Source of the DNA: Boseongicola sp. SB0665_bin_10
GTDB lineage: Bacteria; Pseudomonadota; Alphaproteobacteria; Rhodobacterales; Rhodobacteraceae
Assembly (NCBI GenBank): GCA_009838075.1
Contig: VXSG01000089.1
Location: 1 to 35,390 of the forward strand
DNA: 35,390 bases
Direction: 5' to 3'
Positions 17,632 to 25,815 of the stretch are shown in pieces; position 1 is the stretch's first letter, and every line of letters starts with the position of its first letter. The notes beneath the pieces are model-generated. The model was given only the letters and a program-made list of their open reading frames with translations. It was not told the origin of the DNA and did not search any database. The translations under genes and the position numbers were made by a program.

Positions 17632-18483
17632 GTGGAGAGAATTGACGATTCGGACTGGCCCGGCGGCGTGGAGCCGGTGTGGACGCTGCTTGATGCGAAG
17701 AGCATCGGGGCGCTGGGCGTCGACCCGCTGGCGGAAGACGGCGCCGTGCGCCTTGCCGAAGACCTTTCCGAGACGGAGCTTGCCGGGTCGGCGTTCGTAC
17801 GCAACGCGCTGGTCCTGCTCGGCGAGGCGGGTGGACGGGACACGCTGTGGATGGGTGCGACCGGAAACCTGATGATGAAGGACGTGACGCGGTTGCGCGC
17901 GCTGATGTCCTGGCCGGGGCTGGAGGCGACCGAACGGCTCCGGGCGGGGAAGACGTATCGCGAGCAGGCGATCGAGGAACTGCACCTGCTGCGCCGGGTG
18001 GTGGAGAATGCGGGGCTGCTGGACGCGTCCGCGCTGTGGATCGAGCTGACTTCGGCGGGGCGCGCGATGCTGGAGCCCGGCGCCCGGGGCGCGTTTCAGG
18101 CATTGCTGTTCCGCGAGGCGTTCTGGCACATGGATTTGTCGAAGCACGTGAGCGGACGGCCGCGTGGCCTGCCAGGGTGGTGGCCGCAAGGCGATGCCGG
18201 CGTCGTCCTGTGGTCGCTGTCCCAGGTCGGCGACGAATGGCGGAACGCGCGCACGCTCACCACGCTGTGCGCCGTGCCGGACGAAGACGTTGCACCGGCG
18301 GGCTGGCCTGCGGCGACGACGATGTTCGCTCGGCACATGCTCGATCCGTTGCGTTGGTTCGGGATGGTGGAGTGCGACCTCGCCGAGCTTCCGCACGAAC
18401 TGCTGTGGCGCAAGACCGCGCTGTTCGACCGGTTCCTGTCGTTCGACGTGCGCCTCGTAGACCGCGGCGCGGCGGCGCACTGA
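17632..18483 (+). CDS. Conserved hypothetical protein with a pRiA4b ORF-3-like C-terminal pattern
   Basis: A 283-residue soluble protein starting at GTG; no strong ribosome binding site is visible, so the exact start is uncertain. Its middle and end follow a pattern I associate with the C-terminal part of plasmid pRiA4b ORF-3-like and SEC-C-linked proteins: LWMGATGNLMMKDVTRL (G-N-L block), EELHLLRRVVENAGLL, ELTSAGRAML, FREAFWHMDLS and MLDPLRWFGMVE. That region is of unknown function. Codon use is typical of the GC-rich background. It stands alone between the repeat block and a gene-free stretch. I am confident it is a real gene, much less so about the family. Confidence 0.72.
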   Translation: MERIDDSDWPGGVEPVWTLLDAKSIGALGVDPLAEDGAVRLAEDLSETELAGSAFVRNALVLLGEAGGRDTLWMGATGNLMMKDVTRLRALMSWPGLEATERLRAGKTYREQAIEELHLLRRVVENAGLLDASALWIELTSAGRAMLEPGARGAFQALLFREAFWHMDLSKHVSGRPRGLPGWWPQGDAGVVLWSLSQVGDEWRNARTLTTLCAVPDEDVAPAGWPAATTMFARHMLDPLRWFGMVECDLAELPHELLWRKTALFDRFLSFDVRLVDRGAAAH

Positions 18484-19156
18484 CGGGAACCGCTCGTGTG
18501 CGGCACCCGGGGCGCGGGCTCACCCGCATGACGCCGCGGTAAAGATCACTCCGGACCGATGACCTGCACGGCCATCCCATGAAGTGCGGTCACGAGACCA
18601 AGTCCTGAAACGAAGTCATTCACTTCGGTTGCACGGGCCATCGACGTGAGCCGATCTTCCTGGCCGGCATCCCTGCCCTGGCCCCGTGCCGGAAGGGAGC
18701 GGCGGCATCCGGCGGACAGCGCAAGACGGGGCATCGAAACGGCGTAATTCCGATAGGATTGCGGCGCGTCCGGGGCTAGAGGCCGGCGGTGCGGCACGGT
18801 CTGGAAATGCAGAGCGTGGAAACCCGCCACCAGACGATTCCGTGCCGAAGTGACGAAACGGGAAAGAAGACGGGGCCTGTTTGGCCTCGATCCCGCGCCG
18901 ATCTGCCTCCGAAACGGGTTCTCTCGTCGCGCTTGTGACCGTTTTCCCGTGCGATCCCCATGCGCGCAGTCTGGGAGATGCCGGGGCAGGCTTGCCGCCA
19001 GCATACAGAAATGCCAGTAAACGCAACAAGCGTCTGCCTGGCATGTGAACTTGCCGGAATGACCGGCAGCGCCGCGCACGGGTTGAAGGCGGCGGCGCAT
19101 CTGGGCACCAGGGAGGCAAGATGTCCGGAGTCTGGCGCCAGCCAGGGAGAGCCGCC
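18484..19156. other. Gene-free stretch upstream of the lipoprotein
   Basis: About 670 bp without a supported gene. A minus-strand frame ending at 18546 finishes with a protein-like tail (MARATEVNDFVSGLGLV), but the rest of that frame is compositional. I read it as a possible small remnant. The promoter of the lipoprotein gene should lie near the right end. Confidence 0.35.
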
Positions 19157-20143
19157 ATGAAAGCCGTTTCGAGCCTCATTTTCGCAATGCTGGCGCTGGC
19201 CGCTTGTACTGCCGACAAGGAGCCGGACGGCACAATTGAACTTGAGAGAAATACGGAGTTCGACGGCGCGGCGCTCCGGTTCTTCGTGACGCTGGATGAC
19301 GGAACAGAGGCTTCCGTCCACACGGACGACGACCTGATCGGGAACACGCGTGCCCCGACGCCCATGCCCGGCCATAGGGCGCATGCCCTGACGTTCTTCA
19401 AGGAAACGGAGGCGGGCACGTCGGTGGCCCACGCCCTTCTGAGCTGGGATCCGGAAAACCACGCCGACTACCTGGCGTTCGGCTGGTGGACCCAGTTTCC
19501 CGATCAGCATGCCCCTGATCTTTCGTTCGCGGAGTCGGAGCGGTACGCGATCATCGACGGTCCGGAAATCGATCATGGCATCTTGCCGCAGGTGCCGGTC
19601 GCCGGGGCGGCCTCCTACACGGGCCAGGCCGGCGGGCTCTACACCTACACGTTCGGAAGCGACTGGGGCGAGGACGAGGGCGAATTCGTGATCGACGAGT
19701 ACCAGGGCGTGCTCACCCTGACCGCGGACTTCGCGGACGGCACGGTCAGGGGCTGCATTGGCTGCGTTGGCGACCTCGTCACGAGGCGTGCGCATTTCGG
19801 GACGTTCCTGGGACGGGATCCGATAGACGCGCAAGGCCTGGCCAAGGACTACGAGCTTCACCTCGCCACCGCGATCCTGAGGGAAGACGGCCTGTTCGAG
19901 CGCGATAGGGTGACGGTGAGGCATCCGGAACGGACTATCGCCTCATTCGAGGGATTCTGGGGCGGCGCCCTGTCCAGCCGCCAGGACACCGACGGGAACC
20001 CCCGTCTGGTCGCCGGCTTCAGCGACGTCGGGTTCGAGGAGAGCGACGGAAGCGAGGGTGACTTCTGGGGTTCGCTCCTGGGCCTTAGCGACACCTTCCT
20101 GCAGGACGGGCAATCCTCCCCGCTTCCCGACGGCGACCACTGA
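19157..20143 (+). CDS. Outer-membrane lipoprotein with TbpB-like beta-barrel domain
   Basis: A 328-residue protein with a lipoprotein signal peptide and lipobox LAAC (Cys17) followed by Thr-Ala; no Asp at +2, which favours the outer membrane. Two segments show the transferrin-binding-protein-B-like barrel pattern: ASYTGQAGGLYTYTFGSDWG with EGEFVIDEYQGVLTLTADF and GTVRGCIGC, then FEGFWGGALSSRQDTDGN with VAGFSDVGFEE and GDFWGSLLG. Proteins of this fold are surface lipoproteins that bind host or environmental ligands, including metal carriers. The ligand here is unknown. The ATG at 19157 has GGGAGA upstream and is better than the in-frame ATG at 19121. No Slam translocator or TonB receptor gene is nearby in the window. 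Confidence 0.78.
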   Translation: MKAVSSLIFAMLALAACTADKEPDGTIELERNTEFDGAALRFFVTLDDGTEASVHTDDDLIGNTRAPTPMPGHRAHALTFFKETEAGTSVAHALLSWDPENHADYLAFGWWTQFPDQHAPDLSFAESERYAIIDGPEIDHGILPQVPVAGAASYTGQAGGLYTYTFGSDWGEDEGEFVIDEYQGVLTLTADFADGTVRGCIGCVGDLVTRRAHFGTFLGRDPIDAQGLAKDYELHLATAILREDGLFERDRVTVRHPERTIASFEGFWGGALSSRQDTDGNPRLVAGFSDVGFEESDGSEGDFWGSLLGLSDTFLQDGQSSPLPDGDH

Positions 20144-20236
20144 CGGCGTTCCCTTCCCGGCAAACGGTCATGGCTGTTCGCGCGAACGGGCGTCACTCCG
20201 CCTTCCGGAGTCTCACCCAGTTTGTCGCGCCATGGA

Positions 20237-20538
20237 CTGACCCCGCGCGCCAACATCGAGGCGTTCGGCACGATCCAGATGGTGGACGTGCATCTGCCCA
20301 CAGCCGACGGCCGGCGTCTTGTCCTTCCGCGCTACACCCAGCCAAGGAAGGAGCACGAGCTTTTCCTGCACCAGCTCGGCATGACCCTGCCGGCACAAGG
20401 CGCGCCGCGGCTCTCTTCGTGCCGGCGTGCAACCCGCTGTCCGTCGTTCGCCGTGTAGTGCCGACCTTTGGGGGTCGGATTCAGGAATATCAATGCGTTA
20501 CGGACCTCATGACCCGCGAGTTGCGAAAGTCGGGCTAG
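20237..20538 (+). pseudogene. IS1634-family transposase C-terminal remnant
   Basis: In one frame the translation reads IQMVDVHLPTADGRRLVLPR and then YTQPRKEHELFLHQLGMTLPAQ. This matches the C-terminal pattern I know from IS1634-type DDE transposases (IQMIDVHLPTTDGRELVLTRYTQP ... LTLPAQPP). About 20415 the frame changes, and the next frame gives SVVRRVVPTFGGR, resembling the extreme C-terminus of the same family. The N-terminal DDE catalytic domain is missing. It is therefore a scar of an old insertion downstream of the lipoprotein gene. Confidence 0.6.
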
Positions 20539-20973
20539 AGTTGACGGGAAAGATTGGTCTCTTGGCTTCGCAGCTATCAGACCATGGCGGGTGAGGCCAT
20601 CCTGGAGACCGCCCTGGCCGTTCGGTCCCGGTCGTTGCTGTCTGCAGGACGTGCCGCTTTGGACGATCACCGGTGTTCACGACGGTTGCTCCGGATAAGG
20701 TCTGGAATCCACCGGCTTCAATGGGTTGCCCGGGCCATTACTGGCTGCAAGGTTACAGTGGGCATTCTTGCCTGTGGTGATGGGGTTCCAGACTCGCGCG
20801 CGGCAGCCCTGATTCTCAACAGGATGTCAACACGGTGTGGTCAACGCAGGTGTCCAACCGGGGCCCATCTGCCCGTTCCTGAGAGTGGATCGGCATGGGC
20901 AGATTCACATGGAGACTCTTGGCAAGGGAAAAGCGGGACCAAGCGGGCTCTGTAGGATCCTCGCAGTGGCTTG
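20539..20973. other. Gene-free stretch
   Basis: No supported gene, motif or clear terminator in these ~430 bp. Frames on both strands are short and without family resemblance. Confidence 0.35.
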
Positions 20974-21001
20974 AGCGTTGAAACTTTCAGTTTCAATCGC
21001 T
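20974..21001. promoter_or_regulatory. Near-perfect inverted repeat
   Basis: AGCGTTGAAAC (20974-20984) and GTTTCAATCGCT (20990-21001) are inverted copies with one extra base in the right arm and a 5-nt centre. TATACT follows at 21009. No U-run follows, so an operator or recombinase site is more likely than a terminator. The left half matches the motif near 14322 upstream of an integrase gene. Confidence 0.4.
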
Positions 21002-21120
21002 GTCAATCTATACTCCAATTTGGGACCGGATCCCCTTAGCATTTGTCGCGCGCCACGGGGTCATGGACTTGTGTGGATTGTTTGCTGGCAAACTCTGACG
21101 GATCACTCTGCATGACGAAA

Positions 21121-21182
21121 CTTGTGGACCAAAGTACTTTAATTTGCGTGATCGACACGCCATCGGATTGAGTGAAGACGCT
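21121..21182 (+). repeat. Degenerate intergenic repeat, copy 2
   Basis: TTGCGTGATC at 21144 is followed, at exactly the same 28-bp distance as in copy 1, by GTGAAGACGCT (21172-21182). Over the 39 bp from one to the other, 28 positions agree with copy 1. TGGAC lies upstream of the core in both. It is a partial copy; the left half seen in copies 1 and 3 is not clear here. Confidence 0.55.
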
Positions 21183-21333
21183 TACCAGGCAGGCGCAGGC
21201 TCTCGATCTAGGCGGAATTCACGTCTCCCGGCCCGTCCCCGGGCGGCTGTTGAGCAGGCAGCCCGAGCGACGGCTTGACACGCATCGTCGGATCGTGGTC
21301 AGCAGCGACGCGCAGTGTGCAGGGAGAGACGGG

Positions 21334-21855
21334 ATGGTGCCTTCAGCTTTGAGACCAAGATTGCCACGCGGTGCGATGATCGCGGCGGTTGCGTCGTTTG
21401 CCTTGTGGCACGCGGCGATGGCCGCGGGCGAGGACGAGGGCGGCACTTTCGAGCTTGTCACGAGCTTCGTGCGCGAGCACGTCACGATCGAGCACGCGGG
21501 TCGAAGCGTAACTGGCGGATCAATGCGCGGGACGAACACCGTCACCCGGAGCGACGGCGGCCCGTTCGTTGAGGGCGAAAGCAATGTCGTGGAGTGCGTC
21601 ATCTACGCAACGAGGACGGAAGCCGGGCTGGACCTCGAAGCGCCTTGCACGAACACGGACTCTTCGGGCGACACGTGGTTCTGGATAGCGAGGAGGACAG
21701 CGGGGGACATGGAAGTCGGCGGCGAGGGGCGCCGCGAACTCCTCGGGGGCACCGGCAGGTACGCGGGCGTGCGTGGCACTTGCACCTATTCCACCCGCTA
21801 CCTTACGGAAAGCGAGATTGTTTCGGTGGCCGGTTGCAAGTGGCTCAGGCCGTGA
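21334..21855 (+). CDS. Small secreted protein, barrel-like
   Basis: A 173-residue protein. The ATG at 21334 follows AGGGAGAGA and opens a signal peptide (basic start, hydrophobic MIAAVASFALWHAAMAA, likely cut before GEDEGG). The mature part has four Cys and a C-terminal pattern LLGGTGRYAGVRGTCTY, common in allene-oxide-cyclase-like and DUF3224-like small barrels. The frame stays open upstream to a GTG at 21172, within repeat copy 2, but that extension lacks protein character. I expect a periplasmic or secreted protein of unknown function. It stands alone, with no operon partner. Confidence 0.65.
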   Translation: MVPSALRPRLPRGAMIAAVASFALWHAAMAAGEDEGGTFELVTSFVREHVTIEHAGRSVTGGSMRGTNTVTRSDGGPFVEGESNVVECVIYATRTEAGLDLEAPCTNTDSSGDTWFWIARRTAGDMEVGGEGRRELLGGTGRYAGVRGTCTYSTRYLTESEIVSVAGCKWLRP

Positions 21856-22719
21856 GCCTCGACCATCATCGAGGGAATGCCGGCGGCAGGCCGCCTGGAG
21901 CCTGCCGCCAAGGCGGTCAGGGGCGGACCCTTGGCCTTCCGTTCCGAGCGAAACAAAGTGGCGTCCGCAGCCGGCGCAGATGACTTGGGCAGGGCCAAGT
22001 CTCCACGAATTGTCAACATCAGCACTCGAAGGATGCGCCCGGCTTGGGCACTTCTGATCGTCGTTTCGGGCGGCTCCCATGGGCGAATTGCAGACGTCCT
22101 GACCTCGGGAGGCGACCATAGGCGCCGAGTAGACCGCATTCGCCAGACAAAAAGGCTCCTTAGGGGACTTTGCTGACACTTTTGGCGCGTGGTGGCGAGC
22201 TGTTAAGATTCCATGCACCGCAATGCAAGTTTTGAAGTCGCTGATCATGTCCCAAGAGGTATGAAAACAAGGGGTCGGGCATCCGAGCCGCCAGCGAATT
22301 CCAGGAAATGTGGTTCACGAGAATTGCCAGCGTCAACCCTCGAGGTAAGGACGTCTGAATTGGGAGGGGCATTGCCAGCAACGCAGAGGCACGACCACAG
22401 GGCGCGTCACCGAACCCAGGAATTGTCAGGGCAGTGAATTCTTTCGGGTTAGGCGCGTTTAGTTTCCGTGTTCGGTCCGCAGAATCTGACCGCCGGGATC
22501 TTGCGTGACGATTGCATAGGCGTATTTGCGCCTGCGGACTGATGCTGTCTTGCTCAGTTGGCGATCTTGCCCCCTTGGCTCGGTGCCATTGCCCGCCGGA
22601 CGACTTTCGCTTTCGGCGTTCGCCACGAAGCGGATTCTTTCCGGAGGGATTGCGATGGAGGATGTTTCCCTGTGCGCAACGGGCGGACCTGACCATGGAC
22701 CGGGCGCCGTCGCCGGCCT
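21856..22719. other. Gene-free stretch
   Basis: About 860 bp. Frames on both strands are interrupted or look compositional. A CTTGCGTGAC motif at about 22502 resembles the repeat core seen elsewhere, but without the flanking elements. It probably contains eroded insertion-sequence DNA leading into the IS66-type remnant. Confidence 0.35.
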
Positions 22720-23001
22720 GTGTCCGGGAAAGCCCGGATCGTCGCGGAGAGCTTCGCGCCCGGCGGCACGCCCAGGTTGACGGCGAGGCGTCACGGCGTG
22801 GCCCGGCCAGCGCTCGCCGAATGGCGCGCCCTGGCGAGGGAGGGCAGGCTCGGGCCCGTTCCGCAGGCTGCGGCGCCGGCGGCCGGAACGTTACCGGCCG
22901 GCGCGGACGCGCCCATGGCGCCGCCGGCAACGGTTCCTACGGCAGTCGCCGCGCCGAAGACGGGAAACAGCGACCGGCACGCGAAATCGTCCAGCGCCTA
23001 G
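22720..23001 (+). pseudogene. IS66-type OrfA (TnpA) remnant
   Basis: The first ~45 residues, SGKARIVAESFAPGGTPRLT then ARRHGVARPALAEW, match the helix-turn-helix part of IS66-family OrfA proteins (KARIVAESFAPGATVSEVARRHGV...). The usual N-terminal WSxxEK lead-in is absent, and the tail becomes Ala/Pro-rich. The piece is thus truncated at both ends. An IS66 TnpC fragment in opposite orientation lies at 24260-24433, on the other side of the Cache gene. Confidence 0.6.
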
Positions 23002-24008
23002 TCTGCGTCGGGGCTGGCGTTGTCGCCGCCGAGATAGATGCCGGAGCCGACGACGACCCTCTGGGTCGTGTTGGCCCCGGGGAAGCTCACCGCATAGCCG
23101 AGCTTCGGGGAGCCGGTGTCCTCGTCTCCCTCGACGGTCGGGTCGTCGTAGTAGTACTCCAGGAACTTGCTGCCTTCGCGCCGCGCACCGCCGATCAGTT
23201 CCTCGGCGAACCTCAACCCGTTGATGTCCGTCCTCGTCAGGTCCGTGCGCTTGCCTTCCCGGAACGGCTCGGTTGCGTGAAAGAAGATGATGCCGCCGAC
23301 GCTCACGATCCACAGGTAGACGGAGCCCGATCTCCAGTCCCCTCCTTCCACCCTGAAGGCGTTCCTGACCCCGGCCAGGTCCTTGTAGCCCGGGGACAGG
23401 ACGGCGTCGCGATACACCCTGGACGCTGAGTCGACAAAGGCGACGAGGGTGTCGCGGTCCACGACCTGCGAGGCGGTGACAGCGGGTCTGGGCAGGTCGG
23501 CGACACGGATCGGGACGTGGGACACGTCCTGCGAGTAGCCGCCGACCAGCACGAAGGGTCTTCCGGTGATCCCGGAGGTGTATTCGACGGCGTATGCCGT
23601 CTTGCGCTCGCCCCCGTCATGGTACCGGACGAATCCGCCTCCCAGGGCGCCGACCGCAAGCAGTTCCGCGACCACCCTGAGGCCGTTCTCGTCCTCGACG
23701 TCGAGAAGGTTCTTGTTTTCCGCCGAACGATCACCTCCGTGGATGAACGGATCCCCGTTCTTGAGGAACACGATGAGGAACATCGACCCGGATTTCCAGT
23801 CGCCCTCCGCCTTCAGGCCATCCCTGAGCTTGGCGCCTTCGTTGATGTTCGAAATCGCCGCGATGTCCGCCGCCGCGCCGTCGACAAAGGCCTTGAGCGT
23901 TGCATCGTCCACAACCTCGCCTGCAGTCGTCTGGGCGCTGGCCGCCCCGCTCGCCAGCATGACTGACCCAATGATGGCAAGGGCCGCTGCCACAAGGTTC
24001 ACACGCAT
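22998..24008 (-). CDS. Periplasmic protein with two tandem Cache-like domains
   Basis: A 336-residue protein with a signal peptide (LVAAALAIIGSVMLASGAA, likely cut after ASA). AGGAGG sits 7 nt before the ATG at 24008. Two homologous halves follow. The first has DDATLKAFVDGAAADI, GDWKSGSMFLIVF and DENGLRVVAELL; the second has DRDTLVAFVDSASRVY, GDWRSGSVYLWIV and DINGLRFAEELI. The pattern, including a C-terminal yYY/VEYTSG or GYAVSFPG strand, is that of Cache sensor domains. Normally these precede a transmembrane segment and a signalling domain, but none is present, so this is a free ligand-binding protein. It may act as a soluble sensor subunit or scavenging protein. It is flanked on both sides by IS66 fragments. 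Confidence 0.75.
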   Translation of the reverse strand: MRVNLVAAALAIIGSVMLASGAASAQTTAGEVVDDATLKAFVDGAAADIAAISNINEGAKLRDGLKAEGDWKSGSMFLIVFLKNGDPFIHGGDRSAENKNLLDVEDENGLRVVAELLAVGALGGGFVRYHDGGERKTAYAVEYTSGITGRPFVLVGGYSQDVSHVPIRVADLPRPAVTASQVVDRDTLVAFVDSASRVYRDAVLSPGYKDLAGVRNAFRVEGGDWRSGSVYLWIVSVGGIIFFHATEPFREGKRTDLTRTDINGLRFAEELIGGARREGSKFLEYYYDDPTVEGDEDTGSPKLGYAVSFPGANTTQRVVVGSGIYLGGDNASPDAD

Positions 24009-24259
24009 CGGAATTCCTCCTGTCCAGAATTGCTGACTGCCCGAAGATTCCCGGGCCACTGCGTCACCACCAACATGGAACCGCTCGCTCTTGTCAAACT
24101 CAAGTTGCGCCATCTTGACCCCTTGCCGGGGTTCGGGTTGACGGCAGGCTCGTTCCTGGATCGGATCTGAACGCCGAGGTCAGCGATTCCCGGCGCGGGC
24201 GCCGGATTTCCAGGGCAGCGGCTCGTGGGTCCTGGGCATCGGGTGGCCGGCGGCGACCC

Positions 24260-24433
24260 TCTCCAGCGTTTCTTCTTCGTCAGGTTCAGCGGACGGATCC
24301 GGTTCTCCACGAAGTTCGTGCCCGTCTCGACCCAGCCGTCGTGCAAGAGCACGGCGCGTGAATCGGGCGTGCTCCACGTCCGATTTTTCACGATGTCACG
24401 GCCCGTCCGATCGATTGCCTCCGCTTGCGGAAA
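24260..24433 (-). pseudogene. IS66-family transposase (TnpC) C-terminal fragment
   Basis: One minus-strand frame contains LHDGWVETGTNFVENRIRPL followed by NLTKKKRW. It matches the conserved end of the IS66 DDE domain (DDGRIELDTNTVERAIRPIALNRKN), including the Asn-x-x-Glu catalytic glutamate region. No remaining transposase body is legible. It is an old fragment. Confidence 0.6.
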
Positions 24434-24804
24434 GGTTGCCGTCGTCGAGGGCACGAGCATCCGCATGGGGACAGGAACTTGACATGAATCGCTTGTCGGA
24501 TGTTTGCCAGCGGACTGGCGCGGCACCGGGTGCCGGAAGGCGAAATACCCGTAGAGCGCTGTGCGGAAGGCGCGTTCTGCGTCGCTCCGGACAGGGCCCG
24601 GGCCCATGGCGTTCTGACCGGAAGTCCGGTGTCACGCAGGCCAGCATGGAACCGACCTGAATTGCAGAACCACGCTACGCCAAGCGATCTTGGCCATGAG
24701 GTGGCGCTCCAGGAGTGCCGGACTTGACGGTGCGTGAACCGTTGCCGGGAGATCACGGATCGGTTGCGAGCGTTCCGGAATCGGCGGATGCGGGGCAAGA
24801 CTTC
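24434..24804. other. Gene-free stretch
   Basis: No supported gene in these ~370 bp. Overlapping frames on both strands have no motif. It lies between IS66 debris and repeat copy 3. Confidence 0.35.
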
Positions 24805-24950
24805 CAGTTCAAACGCCTTTGGCTTTGGATCTGCATTGCTCCTCGCGCGTGACGCGAACTTGATCTTGCGTGACCAGTTGGCATCCAAGCTCTTTCGGAT
24901 CACTTCCAAAGCAAATGTTGCAGATCAAGGTCGAGGTTACGTGATCAAGG
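24805..24950 (+). repeat. Degenerate intergenic repeat, copy 3
   Basis: The order of elements follows copy 1: TTTGGCTTTGG, CTCGCGCGTGACGCGAAC (24843), TCTTGCGTGACCAG (24865), AAGCTCT (24888) and AGGTTACGTGATCAAGG (24934-24950). The spacing between the first GCGTGACGCGA and the last GTGATCAAG is about 90 bp here and 100 bp in copy 1. The GTGAAGACGCT tail of copies 1 and 2 is replaced by an A-rich run. Confidence 0.55.
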
Positions 24951-25014
24951 CAAAAAAAATTTAGTTGATGGCGCTCATGCCTTGATCCGGGTTGAGGGGT
25001 TCTAGACGCAGTGC

Positions 25015-25032
25015 GCTGGTGAAATCTCACCA
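25015..25032 (-). terminator. Hairpin at the end of the SDR gene
   Basis: CTGGTGA and TCACCAG form a perfect 7-bp stem with a 4-nt loop, overlapping the last codons and TGA of the SDR gene at the end of the leftward operon. There is no clear U-run after it, so it is only a weak terminator candidate; it may instead protect the 3' end. Confidence 0.3.
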
Positions 25033-25815
25033 GGCCGAGTAACCGCCGTCAACGTTCACGAGCTGTCCCGTCATGTATCCTGCCGCTTCTGACGCGAGGA
25101 AGAGCATGACGTCTGCGATCTCGTCCGGCTGGGCCATGCGACCCGCCATCACCAGCTCCGACACGCGACGCTGAAACTCTTCCGAGTGGCCATTGAACAC
25201 GGCCCCCGGCGCGATCGTGTTAACGGTGGCATGCCGATCCGCCCAGTAGCTGGCAAGCCAGACCGTCAGCCCGTGGATGCCGGCCTTAGAAACGCCGTAG
25301 GCGGCGAAGTTCCTGAACGGCATGCCGTCGTAGATCCCATGGTGAGGGCCTCTGAGGGCATACATCGACGCGACGTTGACAAGAGTTGCCGGATATCGCC
25401 CCACAATGTGCCGGTCCATCTGACGCGCCACCATGAAGGCTCCGGTAAGGTTCGTGCGCATGACCTTCTCGAAATCCTCGGTACTCGTGTTGGCAAGATC
25501 CGGGAACTTCTGGCCCCGGCCCGTCAGGAGTTCGCCGGTGACAGCGGCATTGTTGAGCACGACGTTCGGCTCCCAGCCATCACCCATCACGCGCAGGAAG
25601 ATGCCCTCAACCGCTGCCTCGTCGGACACGTCAAGCTCGTAGAAGCGGAAACGGCCGTCTTCGCCGTGCCGTTCCTTGAGGCCATCCGCCCGCTTTCCTG
25701 GCAGATCGGACGCCACGACACGTGCGCCGGCCGCGAGCATCCGCCTGACATAGGTCGAGCCGAGCAGGCCGCCCGATCCCGTGATGAATACCGTGCGTCC
25801 GCTCAGGTCAGCCAT
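25027..25815 (-). CDS. Short-chain dehydrogenase/reductase of the sialic-acid locus
   Basis: A 262-residue classical SDR. It has the cofactor motif TGSGGLLG (residues 12-19), LNNAA (87-91) and the catalytic Ser150, Tyr173 and Lys177 (YGVSK). The C-terminal TGQLVNVDGGYSAW is typical. Asp37 after the second strand suggests NAD(H) preference. It is the last gene of the leftward unit; its ATG lies 8 bp inside the cytidylyltransferase gene. SDRs beside CMP-sugar synthetases are known in nonulosonic-acid clusters, where they probably reduce or oxidise a sugar intermediate. The substrate cannot be told from sequence. Confidence 0.88.
   Translation of the reverse strand: MADLSGRTVFITGSGGLLGSTYVRRMLAAGARVVASDLPGKRADGLKERHGEDGRFRFYELDVSDEAAVEGIFLRVMGDGWEPNVVLNNAAVTGELLTGRGQKFPDLANTSTEDFEKVMRTNLTGAFMVARQMDRHIVGRYPATLVNVASMYALRGPHHGIYDGMPFRNFAAYGVSKAGIHGLTVWLASYWADRHATVNTIAPGAVFNGHSEEFQRRVSELVMAGRMAQPDEIADVMLFLASEAAGYMTGQLVNVDGGYSAW

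Noticed and set aside
16945-18480. Long minus-strand extension upstream of the first coupled recombinase
   Set aside because: It is antisense to the 17632-18483 gene, Arg/Pro/Ala-rich and without motifs; a good start with ribosome binding site exists at 16944.
18776-19924. Minus-strand frame of 382 codons
   Set aside because: Antisense to the lipoprotein gene, whose signal peptide, lipobox and barrel motifs are clear.
20460-20477. Hairpin CCGACC ... GGTCGG as a rho-independent terminator
   Set aside because: There is no U-run after the stem, and it lies within the transposase remnant, so it does not end a recognised gene.
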